Shown here piece by piece: positions 49,644 through 58,306 of a stretch of DNA of 64,000 nucleotides. A program made the position numbers and the translations under genes. This DNA is from CAUZIZ01 sp963579905 (GTDB taxonomy: Bacteria > Acidobacteriota > UBA6911 > RPQK01 > JAJDTT01): positions 1 to 64,000 of the forward strand of contig CAUZIZ010000001.1 of NCBI GenBank assembly GCA_963579905.1, given 5' to 3'. The notes beneath the pieces were generated by a model, which had not been told where the DNA came from, searched no databases, and was given only the letters and a program-made list of their open reading frames with translations. Within the stretch, counting starts at the first letter, position 1. Each line of letters starts with the position of its first letter.

Positions 49644-51080
49644 ATGAAGAACCGGATTGGAAAAGAGTCTTCACAGCTGCACCGAAGAGCCTTCATGAAC
49701 ACATCGGCGGCGGCGCTCACGGCACTGGCGTGTGGGGAGCCCATGGTAGCCTTGAATGCTCGACAGCGACCCGAAGCACGAGCCGCCACCATCATCCTGC
49801 TCTGGATGGCCGGCGGGATGGCTCAGACCGAGACCTTCGATCCAAAGAAGTACACGCCTTTCGAAAGCGGACTCGAATCCGCGCGCGTGCTGAGTACGTT
49901 TCCCAGCATCGATACCGTGGTCGACAACATCAAGCTCTCACAGGGTCTGGAGAAAATTGCCCAAGTCATGGATCGGGCCACCCTGATTCGCAGCCACAGG
50001 GTCGGCTCTCTGGGCGCCATACTGCACTCACGGCATCAGTACCATTGGCACACCGGCTACGCCCCACCCCTCTCAGTGGCGGCACCCCACATGGGATCTG
50101 TGGTCGCGCGTACGCTGGGGCCGGTAAAGCTGGATATACCCGCCTTCGTAGATATCGGTCAGAACATGGAGATCGGAGCGGAGAGCGACTCGCTAAAGGC
50201 CTTTCATACCGCTGGATTCCTGGGGACCGAATACGGTCCCTTCATCGTCTCGGATCCCCGCGAGGCAGCAGCAGCAGTCAGGCCGCCCGAAGGGCTGGCA
50301 AGTCATCGCTTCCACCGTCGCTATAGCTACTACAAGAAGTTGGTAGAAGGCAGTCCCGTTCTGAAGAACGGCAGCAGCTATCAGCAGGAGTCTCTTTTTC
50401 GCTATCTTGACAGGGCTCATCGATTGCTGGACTCTCCAGCAGCCAAGGCTTTCGATCTGGACCTGGAACCCAAAGAAAGTTACCAGGCATACAACACGGG
50501 TCGCTTTGGTTTAGGCTGTCTGCTTGCGCGACGTCTCGCCGAAGTGGGTGTGCGCTTCATCGAAGTCACTTCCGAATACGTCCCCTTCCGGTACTGGGAT
50601 ACGCACGAGAACGGTCACCAGAGAGCCGCCGGTCTGAAGACCATGATCGACGCACCCATCGTTCGGCTAGTCCTGGATCTTGAAGAGCGCGGCATGCTCG
50701 ATCGCACCTTGATCGTCCTGGCCAGCGAGTTCGGCCGGGACATGCTCGTCGAGGGCAAGCCGGACAAAGGGGTGAAGAACCAGGTCACCCAGCCAGAGAT
50801 CATGACCGAGCCGAAACACTATGGCATGCACCGTCATTTCACAGAAGCGACCAGCGTCCTGATCTTCGGAGGGGGGTTCAAGAGAGGATTTCTCTATGGG
50901 GAAACCGCCGCCGAGCGTCCCTGCCGTATAGTCGAAAACCCGATCGGCATCGAGGATCTACATGCGACCCTCTACACAGCCCTGGGGATACCGCCGGACC
51001 TGTCCTATGTGGTCGAAAAGCGTCCCTTCTTCGCAACCAAGGATGGCAAGGGGAAGGCGGTTACCGAGCTGTTCGCATAG
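49644..51080 (+). CDS. DUF1501 protein with Tat-like signal
   Basis: 478 residues. N-terminal HRRAFMNTSAAALTALACG has the twin-arginine plus F-M pattern used for folded export. DUF1501 (alkaline-phosphatase/sulfatase-like fold) follows: ILLWMAGGMAQTETFDPK, TLIRSHRVGSLGAILHSRHQ, RFIEVTSEYVPFRYWDTHEN, LIVLASEFGRDMLVEGKPDK and the HYGMHRHF motif near the end. These metal-ligand-like His/Asp clusters suggest a hydrolase, but no activity is known. Partner of the DUF1549/DUF1553 gene upstream. Confidence 0.88.
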   Translation: MKNRIGKESSQLHRRAFMNTSAAALTALACGEPMVALNARQRPEARAATIILLWMAGGMAQTETFDPKKYTPFESGLESARVLSTFPSIDTVVDNIKLSQGLEKIAQVMDRATLIRSHRVGSLGAILHSRHQYHWHTGYAPPLSVAAPHMGSVVARTLGPVKLDIPAFVDIGQNMEIGAESDSLKAFHTAGFLGTEYGPFIVSDPREAAAAVRPPEGLASHRFHRRYSYYKKLVEGSPVLKNGSSYQQESLFRYLDRAHRLLDSPAAKAFDLDLEPKESYQAYNTGRFGLGCLLARRLAEVGVRFIEVTSEYVPFRYWDTHENGHQRAAGLKTMIDAPIVRLVLDLEERGMLDRTLIVLASEFGRDMLVEGKPDKGVKNQVTQPEIMTEPKHYGMHRHFTEATSVLIFGGGFKRGFLYGETAAERPCRIVENPIGIEDLHATLYTALGIPPDLSYVVEKRPFFATKDGKGKAVTELFA

Positions 51081-51270
51081 CCCCACCAACCTACACCAGA
51101 CAACACTTCGCGTTCGCATGTTCGAAAGTTTTCGGTTCGTGCTTCAGCCTTTTCTTCCGCGCTCTGGAGACGGCAACCGATGGAAATGAAAAACCGGAGA
51201 ATATCGAACAAGCGAATTTCGAAGGGAAGACACTTTAGCGCTATCCGAATAATCCCGCCCGGCCCGGGAC

Positions 51271-52773
51271 TCAGAAGTACTTCTCAACGATCCAGGCCGG
51301 CTGGTGCCGATCTGGCTTCCTGGGGTGACCCGTCAAATCGATCTCTCCGGCTTGTGGCGTCCTGGTCGTGAGCGGAAGAGGATCATCGAGCTGCTGCTGC
51401 CACTGCGACAGCAACGCCATCAGGGACTCAATCCTGCCTGCCTGCCCCGCATCAGCTGAAAGATCATTCATCTCCTGCGGATCGCTCTCCAAGTCGAACA
51501 GCTGCGTGCGATTGATATGTGGATAGCGGATCAGCTTCCATCGCGGATCCCTGACGGCCCGGATCACGTCGCCGAAGGCCGTATAAACTGAGTCGCGAAC
51601 CTCGGTTTCGCGGCCTCGCATGATTGGAACCAGACTCCGTCCATCAACCGGCCCCGGGGAGTCGACTCCAGCCAGCTCGGCGAGAGTAGGAAAGATGTCC
51701 ATCAGGTAGACGAGCGCGTTGGACGACTCGCCTTCCGGGATGTCCTTGCCCACGAACAGCAAGGGAGCCCGGGTGCTGTGCTCGTACAGATTCTGCTTGC
51801 CCAGGAGCCCGTGGCTGCCGAGTGCCAAACCATGGTCGGCTGCGAAAACGACGATGGTGTTGTCGGCCTCTCCGGTCTTCTCGAGAGCTGCCAGCAGTCG
51901 GCCAATCTCGAAGTCCATGTGACTGATCAGGCCGTAGTACTCGGCGAGCTGGCTGCGAATCACGTCCGGAGAACGAGGCCAGGCAGCCAGCTGTTCGTCA
52001 CGGCCTGTCATCCAGCCATTGAAGAATGGGTGTTGTGGCAGATAGTTGGTCGGCAGTGGGATTCCCTCGGGATCGTACATGTCAATGTACCCCTCGGGCG
52101 CCTGTCGCGGATCGTGCGGAGCCGTGAACGCGACGTAGGCGTAGAAGGGACGGCTGAAGTTGTAGCTTTCCAGGAACTGGATAGCCTCATCCGCAAAGAG
52201 GGTGCTCGAGAATTTTTCCCCTAGATGCTGTTGCCTCAGGTGGCCATCGTCGATATCTGTGATGGGTATTCTGGTGTGGTCCGACATGCCCCCAAAGAAG
52301 ACCGCTCGACCCTGTTCGAATCCCCTCAGAAATGAGTCGGTCTGGTTGTGCCATTTCCCGGTGCCGAAAGTCATATAGCCCGCCTGCCGCAGTTGCTCGG
52401 GAAGGATCGGTATGCCTTCCAGGTCGTCTTTGATGCGGAAGAGCGACCGGCCACTGTTGATCATGGCTCGACTGGGGATGCAGACCGCTGGGTTCATGGA
52501 TCCCATGCCGTAGGCTCGCTCGAAACGGAGCCCCCGCCTTGCCAGACTGTCGAGGTGGGGCGTGTTTATAACCAGATTTCCCGCCACCCCCAACGTGTCG
52601 GTCCGCTGGTCGTCTGCCAGGATGAAGAGGATGTTTGGCTTTCTATCCTCGAAATCGCGAGCCTGAGTGCATGTTGAGAGAATCAGGGCCAAGAGACAGA
52701 TTCCCAACTGACTGCGCGAGAACGATATGTTGCGCGGATGTCGTTCTGCAAGAGTGGCGTCCTTTGCTATCAT
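51271..52773 (-). CDS. Formylglycine-dependent sulfatase 1
   Basis: 500 residues from ATG 52773; a longer frame to 52887 runs into the palindromic repeat and is rejected. Signal LGICLLALILSTC is a possible lipoprotein lipobox (L-S-T-C). Sulfatase core: NILFILADDQRTDTLGVAGN (metal Asp pair), CIPSRAM (Cys to formylglycine), GKWHNQTDSF, VFAADHGLALGSHG. It removes sulfate esters, probably from algal or host glycans. It is divergent from the TIM-barrel gene at 52964, with a 22-bp palindrome between them. Confidence 0.92.
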   Translation of the reverse strand: MIAKDATLAERHPRNISFSRSQLGICLLALILSTCTQARDFEDRKPNILFILADDQRTDTLGVAGNLVINTPHLDSLARRGLRFERAYGMGSMNPAVCIPSRAMINSGRSLFRIKDDLEGIPILPEQLRQAGYMTFGTGKWHNQTDSFLRGFEQGRAVFFGGMSDHTRIPITDIDDGHLRQQHLGEKFSSTLFADEAIQFLESYNFSRPFYAYVAFTAPHDPRQAPEGYIDMYDPEGIPLPTNYLPQHPFFNGWMTGRDEQLAAWPRSPDVIRSQLAEYYGLISHMDFEIGRLLAALEKTGEADNTIVVFAADHGLALGSHGLLGKQNLYEHSTRAPLLFVGKDIPEGESSNALVYLMDIFPTLAELAGVDSPGPVDGRSLVPIMRGRETEVRDSVYTAFGDVIRAVRDPRWKLIRYPHINRTQLFDLESDPQEMNDLSADAGQAGRIESLMALLSQWQQQLDDPLPLTTRTPQAGEIDLTGHPRKPDRHQPAWIVEKYF

Positions 52774-52830
52774 AAGGCGAGTTCCAAACAAGAAGTGTAC
52801 CCTGAAGCAACGTGCACGGGTAGCATAGGG

Positions 52831-52911
52831 TGTAGCTTTGGCCTCCAGGCCGCCGCACTTCGAGCCAAAGGCTCGAAGGAAGAGCACTTCGGCCTGGAGG
52901 CCAAAGCTACA
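52831..52911. repeat. Nested palindrome (22-bp arms, inner 8-bp stem)
   Basis: Left arm 52831-52852 (TGTAGCTTTGGCCTCCAGGC then CG) and right arm 52890-52911 are perfect inverses; inside, TTCGAGCC/GGCTCGAA (52859-52877) forms a second stem. Lies between divergent genes. Related pieces occur at ~60851-60910 (GTAGCTTTGACCTCCAGGCC). Confidence 0.85.
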
Positions 52912-52963
52912 AGGGGTGCGTCATCCGGTGACCCCATGGGAGGAGCGAATCCAAGGAACTAGA

Positions 52964-54610
52964 ATGATCCAACCCACCAATCCCGGCCGCCGAAAGTTCT
53001 TGCAAAAAGCGAGCGGCGGACTGCTGCTCCTTCTCCCTTCTTCTCGCTACGCTGCAGGCGCATCGCAGGAGCCTTCCCAGAAGCACCTGGCCGCAGTTCA
53101 TCGTGGTCGCCGGATTGTCATGATGCAGGACGCCTACGGAGACGGCCACGGGGCGCCCCCGCTGGCAGGAGACTTCGAGTCCTGGCTCAAGTACCGGTTC
53201 TCGTTCATCGATGAGCTCGAAACCCAGATTGGCGCTATCTGGTGGGACATGGCCGCGCCCGCTGCCTACCCCAACCGCGGATTCGCGCCGGACGTCCAGC
53301 AGCGCTGTAACAACTGGCTGAGTCAGGGACATGATCCGTTGGCAGCGCTGGTAGAGGGGACCCATCGTCGAGGTCTCGAGGCCTTCTTCAACCATCGGAT
53401 CAGCGAAGTGGAGCTGGATGGAAAGACTCACCGTCTCAAGAAGGAAAATCCAGACTGGGTTCTTCCCACCTGGTGGCCTCACGGGATGTGGAACCTGGTG
53501 GCTCCGGGGCTCCAAGACTACAAGCTCAAGATACTGAAACACTTGGCAGAAAACTATGACTTCGATGGGATTCAGGTTGATTTTGCTCGCCACACTCCAT
53601 GCCTTCCTCCAGGGCGCCAATGGGAGCTCAGGGATCATCTAACCCAATTCATCCGTCGGCTTCGCCTCTCGCTCCTCGAAAGGGGGCAGAGCCGAGGGCG
53701 GCCCTATCTTCTTGCCGTGCGAGTGCCCAGAAACATCGAGGGCTGTCGTGTAGACGGATTCGATGTTGAAACATGGGCCCGGGAGCGACTGGTCGACATA
53801 TTCACCATAGGCACCCGCTCCATAGAAGTAGATGTCGCTGCCTATCAAGCTCTCAGAAAGTACGGGGATATCAAGGTGCAACCTTGCTGGGACGATCACC
53901 ACGCCTCGGATGCCTACCAGTGGCAGCCGATCGAGTTTCTACGGGGTGTCTACAGCAACTGGTGGCATCAAGGAGCTGACTCGGTCGTGACCTGGAACTG
54001 GAGCAATGCCACGCCAGAGACCTGCCGCACCACTGGTGCGGCTCCCGGTCCAGACGCCCACATGAGCGGATTCGAGCAGCTGGGATCGCTTGAGTCGATG
54101 CGGAATCAGAATAAGACCTTCGCTGTCGATCGGCGTGGAGCCTTTCCTTGGGCAGAAGGCTATTTCAATCGTAACCAGGACGCTCCGCTTCCGATGAAGC
54201 TCTCACGCCGGGCGCAAAGCGTTCGCATACCCATTCGAGTGGAGGAGCCGGTAGCCGCATCCCGCGATGGGATCAAGGCGGTCAAGCTTCGAGCCATTGT
54301 TTTTGGCGCGGAGCGGGAAGATGACTTCGAGGCACGGTTCAACGAACGCCCGGTCGATTTGCACCTTCGGGATCCAGAATGGAAGGATGCGCAGATCTTT
54401 TCGCCCAAGCCTCAGCCCAATTCGGGAAAGGCGGCCCACCATAAAGTTGATCCGGATCAGAAACTGCTCAGATTGGACTATATCCTCGATCCGAGCCGTT
54501 TTCGGCCTGGGATCAATACGGTGGAGCTCGGTCTTACCAAGGCAAGGGCGGATGTCAGCGTTCAGATCGAGAAACTGGAGATTCATCTGGTCTACTCTCT
54601 GCAGTCCTAG
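52964..54610 (+). CDS. TIM-barrel glycosidase-like protein, Tat signal
   Basis: 548 residues from ATG 52964; an upstream frame through the palindrome is rejected. Twin-arginine signal GRRKFLQKASGGLLLLLPSS. Residues ~50-400 look like a (beta/alpha)8 glycosidase barrel (ENYDFDGIQVDFARHTPCLP, VQPCWDDHHASDAYQW, WWHQGADSVVTWNWSN), like the GHL/family-10-like hypothetical proteins of Planctomycetes; the DFDGIQVDF strand end could carry the acid/base. The C-terminal ~150 residues form a beta domain. It is followed 10 bp later by a sulfatase, so both likely act on one sulfated glycan. Confidence 0.72.
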   Translation: MIQPTNPGRRKFLQKASGGLLLLLPSSRYAAGASQEPSQKHLAAVHRGRRIVMMQDAYGDGHGAPPLAGDFESWLKYRFSFIDELETQIGAIWWDMAAPAAYPNRGFAPDVQQRCNNWLSQGHDPLAALVEGTHRRGLEAFFNHRISEVELDGKTHRLKKENPDWVLPTWWPHGMWNLVAPGLQDYKLKILKHLAENYDFDGIQVDFARHTPCLPPGRQWELRDHLTQFIRRLRLSLLERGQSRGRPYLLAVRVPRNIEGCRVDGFDVETWARERLVDIFTIGTRSIEVDVAAYQALRKYGDIKVQPCWDDHHASDAYQWQPIEFLRGVYSNWWHQGADSVVTWNWSNATPETCRTTGAAPGPDAHMSGFEQLGSLESMRNQNKTFAVDRRGAFPWAEGYFNRNQDAPLPMKLSRRAQSVRIPIRVEEPVAASRDGIKAVKLRAIVFGAEREDDFEARFNERPVDLHLRDPEWKDAQIFSPKPQPNSGKAAHHKVDPDQKLLRLDYILDPSRFRPGINTVELGLTKARADVSVQIEKLEIHLVYSLQS

Positions 54611-54620
54611 GGGGCACAAT

Positions 54621-56150
54621 ATGAAGCGATTCCCTCGATTAGCAATTTTCTGGTTCACCTTGACGACAGTGATAGGTGCTGGGGCCCCGCCCAACCTGAT
54701 CGTGTTTCTGACGGATCAGCAGCGCGCGGATACTCTGGGAGCGTATGGGAACGATCAAATAGAGACGCCTCACCTGGACGCCCTCGCCCAAAGAGGCCTG
54801 CTGTTCGAGAACTTCTATGTGGCCAATCCCATCTGCAGTCCTTCTCGAGCCAGCCTGCTCACCGGCCTCTATCCCCACCGGCACGGGACCTGGAAGAACA
54901 GCGTCCCCCTGGACCCTGCGGTCCCGATTCTCGTAGAGATGCTCAAGGGCGCCTACGCCTCTGCCTACTATGGAAAGTGGCATCTGGGAAACGAGATTTT
55001 CAAGCAGCGGGGTTTTACCGACTTCGATAGCACCGAGATCTATGAGAAGGGCTGGTCTCCGGACCAGGATCACGACAAGCGCTCAGGCTACTACCATTTC
55101 CTGCTGGAACACGACATTCGGCCAGACACCCCCTTGGGGCATTCCCGGGATCTGGCCAACCGTCTTCCCAAAGAGCTTTCCAAGCCTGTCTACCTGGCTC
55201 AAAAGGGCATCGAGTTCCTGGACGCACATCGGGAAGAGCCCTTTGTCTTGTTCCTCAGCTTCCTGGCACCTCACGCCGTCCTCGATCACCATCAGGGTCC
55301 TCCCTTCAACAATGTCTACGAGGATCTCTACGCTCCCGAAGACATGCAGATTCCTGCGACCTTTTTCGAGGAAATGGATCCAACGGTTTCCTACGCAAAG
55401 CGAGTCGCGCGCCTGGGCTTGATCCGAGGCGAGTTTCCGATTGCCTACCCTCAGACCATTCAGGAGTTCAAGCGGGTGAAGTCCAGGTACTGGGGACTCG
55501 TGACCCTGGTAGACGAGATGGTGGGACGTGTCCTAGAACACCTCGAGAAGCTCGGTCTGGAAAAGAACACGATTGTGGTCTTTACCAGCGAGCACGGCGA
55601 GATGTTGGGGGATCATCGCCTCATGTCCAAGGCGGTGAGCTACGAAGAATCAGTCAAGGTTCCGTTTGTTATGACGGTGCCCGGAGTCTCAGGTCCGCGG
55701 CGCTTCTCCAAGCCCGTGAGCCAGGTAGATGTCGTACCCACGCTGCTCGAACTGATGGGGCAATCCCCGCCCCGGAATCTCCAGGGAGAGAGTTGGGCCC
55801 CCTACCTTTGGAACGGCCAGGAGCTTCCCGATCGCGACGTGATCATTTTCATTGACGAAGCGGGATTCGCCCAGGCGTGGAACCAGAACCACGTCTCCCA
55901 CCGCAGAACCCTGGTAACGCCGGAGGGCTGGAAGCTCTCAGTCAGCGACACCGGTGAAGGAGAGCTGTATCATCTCGGTCGGGACCCAAAGGAGCGACGG
56001 AACCTCTATTTCCAGGCACCCCATCAGACCAGGGTACGAGAGTTATGGGACCGCTTGCGTGCCCGCCAGAAGGCAATTGGCGATCCGGTAGAGTTGGATC
56101 TGCACGCGTCTTGGCCAACCGCTCGAGGCAAGGGATATCGCTGGCCTTGA
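54621..56150 (+). CDS. Formylglycine-dependent sulfatase 2
   Basis: 509 residues from ATG 54621, the first codon giving a Sec signal (MKRFPRLAIFWFTLTTVIGA). Core motifs: NLIVFLTDQQRADTLGAYGN, CSPSRASLLTG (formylglycine site), YYGKWHLGNEIF, VFTSEHGEMLGDHRLMSK. Typical length for S1-family sulfatases. It is the second gene of the pair with the TIM-barrel protein. A broken esterase fragment begins directly after its stop. Confidence 0.93.
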   Translation: MKRFPRLAIFWFTLTTVIGAGAPPNLIVFLTDQQRADTLGAYGNDQIETPHLDALAQRGLLFENFYVANPICSPSRASLLTGLYPHRHGTWKNSVPLDPAVPILVEMLKGAYASAYYGKWHLGNEIFKQRGFTDFDSTEIYEKGWSPDQDHDKRSGYYHFLLEHDIRPDTPLGHSRDLANRLPKELSKPVYLAQKGIEFLDAHREEPFVLFLSFLAPHAVLDHHQGPPFNNVYEDLYAPEDMQIPATFFEEMDPTVSYAKRVARLGLIRGEFPIAYPQTIQEFKRVKSRYWGLVTLVDEMVGRVLEHLEKLGLEKNTIVVFTSEHGEMLGDHRLMSKAVSYEESVKVPFVMTVPGVSGPRRFSKPVSQVDVVPTLLELMGQSPPRNLQGESWAPYLWNGQELPDRDVIIFIDEAGFAQAWNQNHVSHRRTLVTPEGWKLSVSDTGEGELYHLGRDPKERRNLYFQAPHQTRVRELWDRLRARQKAIGDPVELDLHASWPTARGKGYRWP

Positions 56151-56352
56151 TCCTGTCGAAGGCACTCATTCCCAAGGATATTCGCCAGACCCGCGAGGGC
56201 GACTTCTATCCCTTTCACAACGAAGCGGCGGACGGGTTTGACACCCAGGAGTGGATCGGTCGGCGGCCGTGGGCCAACGGCAAGATCGGCATGTCCGGGG
56301 CGTCGTATCCCGCCTGTGTCCAGTGGCTGGGCGCACGGCTGCGGAGCAAACA
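56151..56352 (+). pseudogene. CocE/NonD-family hydrolase fragment
   Basis: The frame reads IRQTREGDFYPFHNEAADGF then DTQEWIGRRPWANGKIGMSG and ASYPACVQWLGA, the nucleophile-elbow region of X-Pro dipeptidyl peptidase/cocaine esterase-type hydrolases (D-G-x-D-T-x-E-W-x-x-x-x-P-W-x-N-G-K-x-G-M-x-G-x-S-Y). Only ~65 residues of a ~600-residue protein remain; no start, and the 3' side runs into repeats. Confidence 0.75.
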
Positions 56353-56847
56353 CCTAAGCTGCAACTTCATTCGGAACTCGCACCTCCAGGTCGCCCAATA
56401 ATGCGATACGTGAGGAAGCCTGAAGCGCAAGCGAGGGATTGGAGGGCAGCGCAATGGGGGGACAAAGGGGCCTGAGGCGCGGCAAGCAGCCAAGCCGGGG
56501 GGATCCGGGGTGTTCCCCAACCCCTCACTTGCGCTTCAGACTTCCATGGCTCGGGAAGTTTCTTTCTCGAATGGAGCAGCACCGCTGGGGGGCCACTAAC
56601 CTGAAACTTCAAGAATTCGTCGCACGTCTCCTGGCCTCCGAAGGCGCCGCCAACGGGTGAACGACCAGCGTTACGAAGCCAAGTCCAACAGAGCCGCGAA
56701 CGACTTGATCCGTTAGCAAAATGAGCCCAGGTTCCGAGGAGAGAGCCGGACAACTCTTCCCCACGCAGTGCCGCACAAATCCCCAGTAGCCGGAAGTTTC
56801 TTCCTCGAATGGGGCCAGGGCTTCCTGGGGGTGGGACTGACCTGTCT
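56151..56847. other. 697-bp gap: esterase fragment plus repeats
   Basis: After the CocE fragment there is a stretch with GCGAGGGATTGGAGGGCAGC-type sequence and its partial inverse (CTTGCGCTTCAG versus CTGAAGCGCAAG, 56421-56432 and 56528-56539), then the C-B-C repeat cluster. No gene is seen. Confidence 0.65.
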
Positions 56848-56850
56848 CTA
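56555..56850. repeat. Composite C-B-C repeat
   Basis: C unit 56555-56610 (56 bp), B unit 56603-56800 (198 bp), C-like unit 56793-56850. Adjacent units share one 8-bp end (GAAACTTC or GAAGTTTC). The last unit reaches the TAG stop of the amidohydrolase gene at 56848. Confidence 0.85.
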
Positions 56851-58236
56851 GTACGTTGGAACCGCCTTCAGAACCGTCTCGGGGGCGCAGGTTCGGCCGC
56901 TGCGAATCACGAGCTCGATCTTGCGAGTGTTACGGATGTCCGCGGTTGGGTCCGCGGTGAGGATCACGAGATCTGCCAATTTCCCGACCTCGATGCTGCC
57001 CAGATGATCCGCCTGATTGAGGACTCGTGCGTTCTGGAGTGTGGCGGACTGAATCGCGGCCGCAGGCGTGAGACCCGATTCGACTAGCATCTCCAACTCC
57101 TGGTGCAGCGAGAAGCCCGGTGGAACGTAGGGTTCCGGTGTATCAGTGCCTACCAGAATCGGTACGCCTCGACGGTGCAACATCCCTGTCAGTTCCTGAT
57201 ACTTGCGAACCTCCTGTCGGCGCAACGCTCGTGTCTCGAGGGGTAGGTTGCTCTTCGTACGGTACTGGTTCCAGTATCGCAGCATCCGTTTAGGCACGTG
57301 CGCCAGATCTGGACTTTGGTGAACTTCCTCCAGGTCATTCAAATAGATCATGTTCCGGAACACCACCAGGGTCGGGTCCACGGCCACCTTGGATTCAGCT
57401 AGTGCGGTGACGAGGGCCTGGCATTGGGGGTTAGCCAGATCCAGATTCGCTCGGTGGTCGGGTTGCTCCTTCACCGCTTCGGGGATGCAGTAGTTGAATA
57501 CGGACCAGATGTGCTCAAGGCAGTCGATCCCATCCGTCACCGCATCCTGTGCAGAGTAGCGACCCAGGTGCCCAGCGACCTTCATGCCGCGACGGTGTCC
57601 CTCTTTGATGACCTCCTGGCCAATGCTTCGCGGTGTCCCGACATAGATCTTCAGCGTGGTGACGCTCCAGCCTGCCATGTCTTCCACGAACCCGGCTACC
57701 TGCGCTGGATCGGAAATAGCGTGGCCTACATCGCGATGGTGGGGAGGTTCACTGTCGATGAGCGGACTGGCCAGGAATACGCGCGGGCACAACTCTGGAT
57801 GCGCTGCCGCGTAGTTCGCTACGCCTGCTTCGGCGACGATGGCGTCGCCGGCGCTGCGCACCGCGGTCACCCCGTTAGCGAGGAAAAGCGGCAGGAACTC
57901 GTCGCCGGTGACCCGGCTGCGATCGGCCAGGTGCACGAGATGGACGTGGGCGTCGATGAGACCGGGAATCACGTATTTTCCGCTAGCATCGATGCGCTGT
58001 GCGCCGCCCGGAATCGATAGAGACAGCTCCGGGCTCCCGATCGCCCGGATCCGGTCGCCCTCGACCACGATAGTCCGATCCTCTAGCATCCTGCCCGATG
58101 TGGAGTCGAAGACGGACGCCCCCTGGATCACGAGGGTCTGAACCTCAGCTGAGGTGACGATTTGTGGACCGAGGAGAAGGATTGCAGTCGACGCGATCAC
58201 CAAGTGCACGACGCAAGCCCTTGCCCGGGGCACCAA
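56848..58236 (-). CDS. Secreted amidohydrolase (imidazolonepropionase-like)
   Basis: 462 residues; N-terminal signal (VVHLVIASTAILLLG). Metal site of the amidohydrolase superfamily: DAHVHL (His-x-His), LKIYVG (Lys), KVAGHLGRY and CLEHIW (His), LVGTDTP (Asp). Typical of the imidazolonepropionase-like/prolidase-type group (Sgx9260-like) that cleaves Xaa-Pro or Xaa-Arg dipeptides or lactams. The stop codon abuts a family C repeat. Neighbours are a ceramidase-like and a PhyH gene on the same strand. Confidence 0.88.
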   Translation of the reverse strand: MVPRARACVVHLVIASTAILLLGPQIVTSAEVQTLVIQGASVFDSTSGRMLEDRTIVVEGDRIRAIGSPELSLSIPGGAQRIDASGKYVIPGLIDAHVHLVHLADRSRVTGDEFLPLFLANGVTAVRSAGDAIVAEAGVANYAAAHPELCPRVFLASPLIDSEPPHHRDVGHAISDPAQVAGFVEDMAGWSVTTLKIYVGTPRSIGQEVIKEGHRRGMKVAGHLGRYSAQDAVTDGIDCLEHIWSVFNYCIPEAVKEQPDHRANLDLANPQCQALVTALAESKVAVDPTLVVFRNMIYLNDLEEVHQSPDLAHVPKRMLRYWNQYRTKSNLPLETRALRRQEVRKYQELTGMLHRRGVPILVGTDTPEPYVPPGFSLHQELEMLVESGLTPAAAIQSATLQNARVLNQADHLGSIEVGKLADLVILTADPTADIRNTRKIELVIRSGRTCAPETVLKAVPTY

Positions 58237-58306
58237 CCTGAACCTCCTCCGTAAAGCCAGAGTCAGTCTCTTTCGGATTCCATCCTGGCGAACTTGTTTC
58301 AGGGTC

